64,000 bases of DNA from Amia ocellicauda (lineage: Eukaryota > Chordata > Actinopteri > Amiiformes > Amiidae): positions 4,175,444 to 4,239,443 of the forward strand of contig NC_089863.1 in the NCBI RefSeq assembly GCF_036373705.1, in the 5' to 3' direction. The notes below the pieces were generated by a model. It saw nothing but the letters and a program-made list of their open reading frames with translations, made no database searches and was not told the origin of the DNA. A program made the position numbers and the translations under genes. Below are positions 12,131 through 24,100 of the stretch, in pieces. The stretch's first letter is position 1. Every line of letters begins with the position of its first letter.

Positions 12131-13328
12131 ACACCTAAAGGATTATTAGGAACACCATACTAATACTGTGTTTGACCCCCTTTCGCCTTCAGAACTGCCT
12201 TAATTCTACGTGGCATTGATTCAACAAGGTGCTGAAAGCATTCTTTAGAAATGTTGGCCCATATTGATAGGATAGCATATTGCAGTTGATGGAGATTTGT
12301 GGGATGCACATCCAGGGCACGAAGCTCCCGTTCCACCACATCCCAAAGATGCTCTATTGGGTTGAGATCTGGTGACTGTGGGGGCCAGTTTAGTACAGTG
12401 AACTCATTGTCATGTTCAAGAAACCAATTTGAAATGATTCGACCTTTGTGACATGGTGCATTATCCTGCTGGAAGTAGCCATCAGAGGATGGGTACATGG
12501 TGGTCATAAAGGGATGGACATGGTCAGAAACAATGCTCAGGTAGGCTGTGGCATTTAAACGATGCCCAATTGGCACTAAGGGGCCTAAAGTGTGCCAAGA
12601 AAACATCCCCCACACCATTACACCACCACCAGCAGCCTGCACAGTGGTAACAAGGCATGATGGATCCATGTTCTCATTCTGTTTACGCCAAATTCTGACT
12701 CAACAGAAATCGAGACTCATCAGACCAGGCAACATTTTTCCAGTCTTCAACTGTCCAAATTTGGTGAGCTTGTGCAAATTGTAGCCTCTTTTTCCTATTT
12801 GTAGTGGAGATGAGTGGTACCCGGTGGGGTCTTCTGCTGTTGTAGCCCATCCGCCTCAAGGTTGTACGTGTTGTGGCTTCACAAATGCTTTGCTGCATAC
12901 CTCGGTTGTAACGAGTGGTTATTTCAGTCAAAGTTGCTCTTCTATCAGCTTGAATCAGTCGGCCCATTCTCCTCTGACCTCTAGCATCAACAAGGCATTT
13001 TCGCCCACAGGACTGCCGCATACTGGATGTTTTTCCCTTTTCACACCATTCTTTGTAAACCCTAGAAATGGTTGTGCGTGAAAATCCCAGTAACTGAGCA
13101 GATTGTGAAATACTCAGACCGGCCCGTCTGGCACCAACAACCATGCCACGCTCAAAATTGCTTAAATCACCTTTCTTTCCCATTCAGACATTCAGTTTGG
13201 AGTTCAGGAGATTGTCTTGACCAGGACCACACCCCTAAATGCATTGAAGCAACTGCCATGTGATTGGTTGGTTAGATAATTGCATTAATGAGAAATTGAA
13301 CAGGTGTTCCTAATAATCCTTTAGGTGA
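12131..13328 (-). mobile_element. Tc1/mariner element with broken transposase
   Basis: Flanked by inverted termini: ACCTAAAGGATTATTAGG at the left and its reverse complement at 13303-13328. The left copy lacks the four bases CTCA found in the right terminus. The minus strand carries the paired DNA-binding half (13183-12683; MGKKGDLSNFERG start, ending at SDESRF) and the catalytic half (12669-12160; YFQQDNAPCHK and [13 protein letters not shown], the second D and the E of a DD34E transposase). Around 12680 the frames do not join: a small deletion and frameshift separate SDESRF from [11 protein letters not shown]. The element is therefore non-autonomous. Confidence 0.85.
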
Positions 13329-13894
13329 GTGTAGAGACTCAAGACTGGATGTTGAATTTATAGAAGGCAGCCATATTTACGTGATGAATGTCGAATGAAC
13401 TACATTTCATATAGCCTAGATTTAGTCAACATTTATATGTATTTCCTATTCATATATCTAGGGATGTAGTTGTGTAAGGATCCAGTGATGCTGGTACAGT
13501 ATACAGTATAGCCTACATTGTGTTCATCAGACAGATACGCTTGTGCACGGAGAGCAAAATAAGACTATATTTTGGGAAGTGGAAAGAGATGTGCTTGTTT
13601 AAACAAGAAAGGTGATTGTGTTGAAGAGGCAAATGTGTTGGAGGGACATAATTCTGCAACAATTGGTGTAATTCAAATATATATATTTTTAAAGAATGAA
13701 TTGTTTCTACACTGCTGGGGCTGACTCTACCACAATATCAATCTATCAGTCGTTAAATCAATGCCTCTATAAATATCTCTACATATATCTCTCTATCTAA
13801 CTCGCTATCTATCTCAATAAATGTGTTCTGTAACATGCGCAAATCTGTCTCCTCTCTATAACCGTCGGATTTGAGACCTCTTCGAACCATTGTA

Positions 13895-14140
13895 TTATTA
13901 TTTTTATTATTTTTATTTATTGGCAGATGCCCTTATCCAGGGCGACTTACAACATAAGTGCAAAACAAAGTGCAAAAATACAGTTCGTTAAAGGCAACAA
14001 TCATTACAAATTAAATTTACATAAAACATAGCAATTCAAAATATAATACATTTTACAACTTCCAATTTACAATTACACAGGCAAGTATAGTAAGTGAGGT
14101 CATACATCCTGGACGGTAAAAGCAAGTGCTGTCAAGATGT
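13895..14140 (-). mobile_element. L2 LINE 3' tail (or L2-tail SINE)
   Basis: GGCAGATGCCCTTATCCAGG followed by CGACTTACAAC is preceded by an ATT-rich microsatellite. The next 230 bases match the 3' tail of the L2 element at 54884-55220 in the same orientation. No coding part is present. Confidence 0.7.
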
Positions 14141-14309
14141 AGGGTCATTGTATCGATATAGTGCTTCGGAAGGGTCGATATTGCTTCCTGAATCCTTCTT
14201 CGAGCATAACCTTACTATATTTCAGCCATTTCTTTCCCATACACTTCCATTACTCATTTAAAACTAGGACTGTATTCGGACATGCATACGTCACTGCGCA
14301 TACAGTTTA

Positions 14310-14600
14310 TTAAAAGTAAGGTGCTTAGGAAGGTTAACATGTTTCATGCAAGTAAAATCAATACCTCTAGCCTACATAAAACCGTGTGCTTGTAAAAAGA
14401 AATAAAAACATTACTGTTTGCATGTTTAATTTTGTTTATATGGATTACCTGTAAAACGAGTAGAATTTTCATTGAAATCGATACACTAGTAGCTAATGTG
14501 ACGTAATCGAACAATTATGCAAATTAGCGCCAATGAAGCTTCGACCCTTCGTTCGGTAATGTGTTCCAAACCTTCTGTATTCCAAGCAGTGTTTGCATTT
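14310..14600 (+). repeat. Dispersed repeat, copy 2
   Basis: The stretch 14430-14590 (TATGGATTACCTGTAAAA…, TGAAGCTTCGACCCTT) matches 46498-46635, and 14320-14380 matches the reverse complement of 8124-8180. This copy lacks the block shared by the other two copies. Non-coding. Confidence 0.55.
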
Positions 14601-14884
14601 ATATTTGTCACCCCGTGTCATGTGATCCGACCACTAGACGTGCTGGGATCCTAGATGCCCACTACGGTTTCTGTATCTGCACTATCCATTACTGTGTATT
14701 TGATTTACATGTGATTTATTATACTGTTGATCTTGTGTCTCCTTCCTTTTATATATTTATTGTTGTATCTTGAGTGAAAAAGGCTCGCAGAACAGTCGTT
14801 TCACAACATGTTTATGTGGCAAAACTTTGAATTTACGTATTGAAATCAAATAGTAGTAGAAACTACAGCTACAACACAACGACA

Positions 14885-15153
14885 TTTCCCATGATGCACA
14901 GGACGCCAACGCCATGACGCAATGACGCTTTGCGAGCCGCTGTTGTGCGCCTGCGTCGAGGAGTCTTGGCTCTGATCAGCAAAAGAAAGCCGGAGAAAGT
15001 CATTAACCAAGCGGGCGGCGAGCACAGTGACACGAAGTCCCGGTGCCGGAGTGAATAGAGCAAAAAACAAACAACTAGACAGCTTTAACTAACGCTTTTA
15101 AAGTCGAAATCCCAACGTGCAACTCTGTAAACACCCCCGGCACCGTATCCAGC
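14885..15153 (+). promoter_or_regulatory. CpG-rich putative promoter / 5' UTR of acadvl
   Basis: The AT-rich background switches to GC- and CpG-rich sequence (GCGCCTGCGTCGAGG, GCGGGCGGCGAGC) immediately upstream of the acadvl start codon. No TATA box is evident. CpG-type promoters are usual for housekeeping mitochondrial enzymes. The transcription start cannot be placed. Confidence 0.5.
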
Positions 15154-18100
15154 ATGCTTCTGCGCAAAGTCGCCCGGACGCCCGCCCTGTGCCACTCCGT
15201 CCTGCGCCTGACGCCTGCCATCGCCGGGTGAGTGCCGCCTTGATCCCAACCCGCTCTTATTGGATAAATAAAGCAACTTCATTGTGCAAATGTCTTACAG
15301 TCAATACTATAAGCGAAGCATTGTGAAGGTTAGCGCCGACACCCGTGCATTGCTTTACTGTAATAAGTGCAGCACCGTCTTCCTGTTTGATCATAGATAC
15401 ACTGGAGTTAACATGTTTACATTGTATCGACGATGCCCCCCCAAAGCAACTTAGTTTAATTAACTAAAGTACAATCATTACTACTGTATTGCTAATATAA
15501 ATAATCTCATCCTCTTTGTTAGGGTTATGCCCACTGTCTTTATTTTTAAACATCAGCATCTCGCAGGTGTCAAGTATACTGTGCATTTTACTGTATGTAA
15601 CGTTTTGTTATAGGCGATATTTATTTATCTGTATATGAAGGGCAAGGTGCGTCAACTAGGTAGTCAAACTGCCTCATAATTATTTAATTTATCTCCTAGG
15701 GAAAGCCATGTCGATATATACTGTATATACTGTAGTCTATACACTGTGTGCGTCACTTCCTGTCCTGGCCAGAGTCCGCAGCTCGCCTGTGTGAAGACCG
15801 GGCGCTATTATTGGGTTGGGGATTAGGAGGACTACAACAGTGATCCCAATGCAAAATGCTCAATGTCACCTTCCTGCAGACACAACCGCTGCGGCTTTCG
15901 TCCACTTCGGTTATCCAAAGTTCAAAAGGTCAGGGTTTTGTTTCCCTTTACTGATGCTAGGGTGGCATTAATCAGACAGTAAGTCAATAAGTCAATCAGT
16001 CAGTTAGTGTGCTGCTCTCACCTTCAGATGTCTCTACACAGACGCACACATGTACACAGACACGCACACATGTACACAGACACGCACACACTCTGCTCCC
16101 CATGTACCCCTGTGGCTTTGACGTGCGTCTGTCTCTCTCAGGTCTCAGCGTCCCCTGGAGTCCAGTCTGCTCATCCACAATGGCCGTTTCTACGCCGGAC
16201 AGGCCACTCAGGTGAGCGCCTCCCTCCGCAGTGCACAGTGTCTCGCCCCGGTGTGTCGGTGCAGATGACACCCGTGTTGCTGTAGGACTAGGTGCTCTGA
16301 AATGTTATTTGAAATGAGAACCACGAGACACTGGACTGCACTGCAGGATTGCGTTGACTGTTTGCTTTGCTGTGCTCTGTGTGTTGACTGTGTTTGTGCT
16401 GGGCTGCGGCCGCTGTGTGCTGTGCTGTGTGTTGATTTTGTGCTCTGTGTTGGCTGTGCACTGTGCTCTGTGTTGGCTGTGTTTGTGCTGGGCTGCGGCC
16501 GCTGTGTGCTGGGCTGTGTTTATGCTGGGCTGTGTGTTGATTTTGTGCTCTGTTAGCTGTGTGCTGTGCTGTGTGTTGGCTGTGTTTGTGCTGGGCTGCG
16601 GCCGCTGTGTGCTGTTCTGTATGTTGGCTGTGTGCTGTGCTTTGCTGGGCTGTGTGTTGATTTTGTGCTCTGTGTTAGCTGTGTGCTATGCTGTGTTTGT
16701 GCTGGGCTGTGGCTGCTGTGTGTTGGTTGTGTGTTGACTGCTGCGGTATCTAGGGGAAAGGTCACGGCGATGTCATCTGCTGGCTGTGGAATCTGGGTGA
16801 AAGGTGGATCGAGGCAGGAAGTGTGATCAAGGGCACCTGGGCCAGGTTCAGAGAGGGCAGGGGTGGGGGTGGGGTATGACAGCTGCCTGGAGCTATTCCC
16901 CCCCCCACCCCCAACACGCACCAACACACACACACACTCTCTCCTGTCATGTGCTGGTCTAATCCTGGGCACTCAGGGTGTAAGAGTTGTTGAGATTAGA
17001 GCGGTGGGGCAGGGGGGCACACTGTGTCTCTTTAATTTCATTCATATCTCCTCAACCGCTCTCTCTTTCCCTCTAACCCTCCTCCTTCTCTCTACCTCTC
17101 TCCCCCCAGGCTGTTCTGGAGAAGCAGGCGGCCAGTACAGACTCCGCCACGAAGGCCACGGCCGAGTCCAAAGCGGCCGCACAGGTGAGCCGGCCGTCGG
17201 GGTCGTGTCGGGTCGGGCCTGGTTGACTGTGTGCTTGTTCCACACCCCTGCTACCAGTGGTGTAAAGTCATTCCCACAACACTCACCTCCACCTCTCCCC
17301 CGTTTCTCTCCTCCTCCTTCCACCTCATCCCTCTTTCTGCTTCATATCTGCCCCCGACTCTACCTCTGTCCTTCTTTCCCTCTCCCCTCTCCCTCTCTCT
17401 CTCCCCCTCCTCGCCTTTCCTTCCCTCCTGTTATCTCTATTCCCCCCTCCCTCTCCTTCCCTCTCTCTTCCCCTTCCCCTTCCCCTTCCCCCCCCTCCAC
17501 TCTCTCTCTCTCAGGAGTCCAAGTCATTCGCAGTGAACATGTTCAAAGGCCAGATCAGCACGGCGCAGGTGTTCCCCTTCCCCTCGGGTAAGCCGCCGAG
17601 ACAGACAATAATAAGTGACGAGCGCACTAACCGCGTCAAGGTCCCCGTTAGATCCGACATGTAGACGTCACTCCGGACAGGTGTGTTCAGTGGCCATCTT
17701 TTACCGACCGACCACCCAAGTGTGAGATGTGGCTGTATTTTCACCATTGAAATGAAACAGGAAGGAGTATGGAGTGAGTTCACTGTCAGAATTAGCGAGC
17801 ACAGAAATGCAACTTGTATGTGCAGAACTACACTTGCGTTTTTTATTTTATGCTTGCAATTAAATTCTGCGCTCATTCAATCTCTTACACATGTGCAGTT
17901 CTCTCTACATGCATGCAATTCTTTTTGTTAGTTTTCACACGGACTCAAAAACAACGCGTAGAGCAGGCATCCTAGATGATCATCGCACTATCGATCTCCG
18001 ATCCCATCAAACATGGCTGACCACACGGCAGCAGAGGGAGAGTCTATAAAAGCGCTTTAAACATAACCATTACTTTGCAAAGTTTGTGCGTTTACAGTTA

Positions 18101-21100
18101 GGCACGTCCCGCTATGAATAAAGGATGAATATGTTTTTACTAACATAAACAATATGATTACAACCTTAAGCCCCGCATATAATAATTCACTTAAGGTGAT
18201 TATCACTTAATGTAGAAGATGCTCAACGTGACTTACTGTACTTAAAACACAAACGTTTACATCCAATCTATAAATGACAAGACTGACACTTTCCAAACTG
18301 TTACACAAGATATTGGATTACCAGTCCTATACAAAAGAAGAGGCTTCGATCTTAACACAGTCGATATCAACTTCACGTCAGTCTTGTCATTTATTAAATT
18401 TGGCTATCAATGGTTAAGTTAAGTACAGTAAACCACGTTAAGCACAGTTCAGCTTGGCTACAAAACAATAGGGCTTGGAAAAGACAAGACAGTTATGCTT
18501 TTAATGTCACTTTAAACATCCAATCTTTTGTGTAACAGTTGGAAAGTGTCAGTCTTGTCATTTATAGATTGGCAAGTGAGGTCTGCAAATGTGTAAACGA
18601 TGTTGAACGAGCGCAGAATTTAATTGAAAGCATGAAAATAAAAAACGCAAGTGTAGTTTTGCACATGCAAGTTGGATTTCTGTGCTCGCTTATTCGGATT
18701 GTGAATTCACTCAATGAAGTAGGGGCTGGGGCAGTGTTGCATGCTGGGAGCGGCCCGGCCTGTCTTACTGTGTCCCTCCCTGTGTTGCAGTGATGACGGA
18801 GGAGCAGGCGCAGTTTCTACGGGAGCTGGTGGGCCCCGTGTCCCGCTTCTTCGAGGTGGGTGCCGCTTGTGAGACCCCCCCTCCCTCTGGGGCTCCTGAC
18901 AGGTGCGGCTGCATGGTGCTCATTCTGTCTCTCTTTCTGCCCCCCCCCTCCTCCCCTTACACCCTTTCTACCTCTTTCTGTTTTCCTCCCCTGTTCTTCA
19001 CCTCCCCCATCCCTCTCTCAGGAGGTGAATGACCCGATGAAGAACGACGCTCTGGAGAAGGTGGAGGACACCACCATGGAGGGGCTGAAGGAGATGGGGG
19101 CCTTCGGGTTGCAGGTGCCCACTGACCTGGGGGGCCTGGGACTGACCAACACACAGGTGGGCAGAGCAGTGTAGCAGTCCTTTTATGTGTCCCCATGTCT
19201 CTGTGTGTATCCTTTTGTGTGTCCATATGTATTTTGATGTGTGTCTCTCTCTCTGTGGGTGTCCCTGTGATTTCCAGACATTCAACCTTTCTCTCCGTCT
19301 TTCCCCCCTCTCCCTCCATCCATCCATCCCCCTCTCCCTTAGTATGCCCGGCTGGTGGAGATTGTGGGGATGCACGACCTCGCCGTGGGCATCACGCTGG
19401 GCGCCCACCAGTCCATCGGCTTTAAGGGCATCCTGCTGTTCGGCAACCAGCAACAGAAGGAGAAGTACCTCCCCAAACTGGCCACAGGTGGGCAGCACCG
19501 AGTCACCAGAGCAGGGCTCATGGTCTCTCTGTGTATGCGTGTGTGTCGTGTGTCATATGTGTGTATGTGTAACAGTGTTTTGTCAGGTGACTGTGTGTGT
19601 GTGCGTTTGTGTAACTGAGTGTTGGGTGTGTGTTTGTGTAACTTTGTGTGTGTGTCATATATGTGTGTGTGTTTATGTGTAATAGTGTTTTGTGAGGTGT
19701 CTGTGTGTATGTAACTGAGTGTCGGCTGTGTGTATGTCACATATGTATGTATGCGTGTGTGTGTAACTGTGAGTGAGTGTCAGGTGTGTGTGAGTAACTG
19801 TGAGTGTCAGGTGTGTGTGTGGGAGGGAGAGTGTCGGGTCTGTGTGTAACGTCAGTCCCGGTTCCCTGCAGGAGAGACCATCGCTGCGTTCTGCCTGACA
19901 GAGCCGGCCAGCGGGTCGGACGCCGCCTCCATCCGGACCACGGCCGAGCGCAGCGCCTGCGGACAGTACTACACCCTGAACGGGGGCAAGATCTGGATCA
20001 GGTGAGCCAGGGAAGTTACTGTGCTGGGGCAGGTCTTCCAGCGACCCCCAGCCCTGCTCCCCTTCCTCTGACACATTTCTCCCCTCTTCCTGCCCTTCTG
20101 TCCTCTCTCTCCCTTCTTCTTCCCCTTTTGTCCTCTCTCCATCTCTCTCCCTTCTTCCTCCAATTCTGTCCTCTCCCTCCCCCTCTCTCCCTATTCCTCC
20201 CTCTGTCCTCTCCCTTTTCTCCCCTTCTGTCCCCTCTCCCCCTCATTTCCTCCCCCTGTCCCTTCTTCCTCCCCTTCTGTCCTCTCTTCCTCAGTCTCCC
20301 CTTCTCTCTTCCTCCCTCCCTCGCTCTCACCGTGCCCAGGATGTGATTCCTCTCTGGTGAATTGGAGAGAGAGCAGCTCCGAAGAGTTTGATGGGAGTCG
20401 CTCGCTCACATGTCCAGTCATAGTGCACCCGAGCCGTTTTTGTCAACTGATGGTGAATTGATTAACAAGGTTCAGTCAGTGTGGCGTTTAATAATCAGAT
20501 AAAATAAAAGTAATATTCGGTTCTCAATGAAATCCAGAAATTAAATAATTAAAATGTGTTACCGTGCAGTTTCTGACTCTCCCTCCCTCTTCCTCTTTCT
20601 TTCTTCCTCTTCCTCCCTCTCACTCTCTCTCTCCCCCTCTCCACTCTTTGCTTTACTTCTGTTTTCCTTTTTTTGTCATCCTGAAAGTTTTCACTTCCTA
20701 ATCTTCTCACTTTCTCTTTTCACCTTGATCCCTCCCTCCCCCTCAGCAATGGCGGCCTGGCCGAGATCTTCACGGTGTTCGCCAAGACCCCGGTGACGGA
20801 CGAGAGCACGGGGGAGACGAAGGACAAGATCACGGCCTTCATCGTGGAGAGGGGCTTCGGGGGCGTCACGCAGTGAGTGTGTCATTATTATTGTCATCAT
20901 TATTACATTATTACTGTTATTATCATTATTAGTTTGAACTCAAAGCACAGTTTGGGGGGGGATTCCAGGTTCTGTCGGAAGATGGTGTTGGTTTAGGGGT
21001 GGGGGTGTGTGGCCTGATGTTTATACTGCAACCCCGTCTCTCTCTCTCGCTTTCTCACTCTCTCTGTTTCAATTTATGGTGCTTAGTCGGCATGACTAAC

Positions 21101-24100
21101 ACATTTGCAGTGTTGCCAAATCAATACATACAGACATGAAAACTTAACATTTCAAAAACAGTGTCTAAGTCAAGTAAAGGGTTAAATGGAGGTCTTAAAC
21201 AAGTTTAAGAACCAGAGAGAGAGAAATACATACATTGATAAATTATTAATAATGGTAGTAAATAAAGAAAAATAACCAGGATAATTAGAATATAAATAAT
21301 ACAAATATGTCCTCCTCTTCTCCTTTCTCTTTCATCTATTTAATTTCTCTTGCTCATCTTTCTTTCTCTCTTTTATGAGAGGTAATGATAAATGTCCAAC
21401 AGTTTCACATGTAAAGACACACACACACACATTTATGGCTAATTAAACATAAAAGTAGATACAATGAGGGGAAAAAAGTATTTGATCCCCTGCTGATTTT
21501 GTATGTTTGCCCACTGACAAAGAAATGATCAGTCTATAATTTTAATGGTAGGTGTATTTTAACAGTGAGAGACAGAATAACAACAAGAAAATCCAGAAAA
21601 ACACATTTCAAAAAAGTTATAAATTGATTTGCATGTTAATGAGGGAAATAAATATTTGACCCCTTCGACTTAGTACTTGGTGACAAAACCCTTGTTGGCA
21701 ATCACAGAGGTCAGACGTTTCTTGTAGTTGGCCACCAGGTTTGCACACATCTCAGGAGGGATTTTGTCCCACTCCTCTTTGCAGATCCTCTCCAAGTCAT
21801 TAAGGTGACGTTTGGCAACTCGAACCTTCAGCTCCCTCCACAGATTTTCTATGGGATTAAGGTCTGGAGACTGGCTAGGCCACTCCAGGACCTTAATGTG
21901 CTTCTTCTTGAGCCACTCCTTTGTTGCCTTGGCTGTGTGTTTTGGGTCATTGTCATGCTGGAATACCCATCCACGACCCATTTTCAATGCCCTGGCTGAG
22001 GGAAGGAGGTTCTCACCCAAGATTTGACGGTACATGGCCCCGTCCATCGTCCCTTTGATGCGGTGCAGTTGTTCTGTCCCCTTATCAGAAAAACACCCTT
22101 TAAGAGAGTGCTCCTAATCTCAGCTCGTTACCTGTATAAAAGACACCTGGGAGCCAGAAATCTTGCTGATTGATAGGGGATCAAATACTTATTTCCCTCA
22201 TTAACATGCAAATCAATTTATAACTTTTTTGAAATGCGTTTTTCTGGATTTTTATGTTGTTATTCTGTCTCTCACTGTTAAAATACACCTACCATTAAAA
22301 TTATAGACTGATAATTTCTTTGTCAGTGGGCAAACATACAAAATCAGCAGGGGATCAAAAACTTTTTTCCCTCACTGTAAATGCATACATTTGAACAATT
22401 GTTTTGGAAGAAAAAAAGAAAGCAATGAAAGTAAATCAAACACCTACATGATTCAATTAATAAAATATTACATTATTGTCAAGTGTAGAATTGAGAACAA
22501 GGGCAGTGATGTTCAGACTGTACAATGCACTAGTTAGAGCTCATCCGGATACTGTGTGCAGTTCTGGGCTCCACACTTCAAGAAAGATATCGCTGCTCTA
22601 GAGGCAGTTCAGAGGAGAGCAACCAGACTTATTCCAGCTCTGAAGGGAATGTCCTACTGAGAGACTGAGGAACTGAACCTTTTCACCCTGGAACAGAGGA
22701 GACTACGTGGGGACTTGATCCAAGTCTTCAAAATCATGAAAGGCATCGACCACATCAAACCAGAGGAGCTTTTCCAGATCAGCAGGGACACACACACCCG
22801 GGACACAAATGGAAATTGGGCTTCAAGTCATTCAAGACAGAAAACAGGAGACACTTCTTCACACAGAGAGGCGTCACAATCTGAACAAACTCCCCAGCGA
22901 TGTGGCTGAAGAGACAATTTGGAAACATTTATAAACAGACTGGATAGGATCCTTGGATCACTTAGTTATTAATGGACACCAAACGAGCACGATGGGGCGA
23001 ATGGCCTCCTCTCGTTTGAAAACTTTCTTTTGTTCTTATAACAAAATAATTAGTCATAATGCAATATAACTGGATCAATCAGAAAATGAATAACGGCTCT
23101 ATGAATGCTCTTTCATTTCTATCTCTCATCTTTCTTTCTCTTTCGTTTCTCTTTCACTTCTCTGTCGTCGATGTGATGTGGTGGGTGTGTCCGTCCCGCT
23201 CTCTAATCTCTCTCCTGCCCCCCCCTCCCAGCGGCCCCTCGGAGCAGAAGATGGGCATCAAGGCGTCCAACACGGCGGAGGTGCACTTCGAGGAGGTGCG
23301 CGTCCCGGCTGCCAATGTCCTGGGAGAGGTGGGCGGTGGCTTCAAGGTGGCCATGAACATCCTGAACAATGGGCGCTTCGGCATGGCGGCCGCGCTGTCC
23401 GGCACCATGAAGGGCGTCATCGCCAAGGCGGTGAGTGTGTGTGTGTGTGTGTGTGAGTGAGTGTGTCTTCTATAAGTGTTTGTGTCAGTCTTTGCACCCA
23501 TCTCTAGTTTTAATGTCATGACAAGGTGTGAGTTTTGTGTGGGATTTTTTTGTCTTCGGTGCATTTTAGTATCTGTGTCTTTGTCTCCACTGGGCTGTAG
23601 TGTAAATGTCACAATAGCATAGTGTGAGTGTGTGTCAGTAAGTGTCAGTGTGCACATTTGTGTGAGTGTCTGTCTTCTTTGACATAAACACAGCCCCCCC
23701 CACAGAAGAAAAAATCATAAATAGGAACCATGACACCCCCATGGGGTTTGTATGTGTGCGTGGGCGGCCCTCACTCACTCTGAGGTGCATTGCACTTCCT
23801 CCGAGGATATCTACAAATAGGACACACACACAGACACACACACTGACACACACACACACTGAGGTGTGTTCTGCTTCCTCACAGGATATATACACACAGA
23901 TGGCTAGAAAACACACATGTATTTACATTTTGTTTGTTATTGCTTCTCTCTCTCTCTCCCAGGTGGATCACGCAGCCAACAGGACGCAGTTCGGGAACAA
24001 GATCCACAATTTCGGGGCGATCCAGGAGAAGGTGGCCCGCATGGCTATGCTGCAGTATGTGGCCGAGGTGAAGCTCCATCACTAGCTGTCTCTCGCTGTC

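Noticed and set aside
16354-16737. Cys/Val/Leu-rich ORF resembling a metal-binding peptide
   Set aside because: Generated by the TGTGCTGTG minisatellite inside acadvl intron 2.
18957-19498. Minus-strand ORFs opposite acadvl exons 6-7
   Set aside because: Antisense shadows of confirmed acadvl exons and CT-rich introns.
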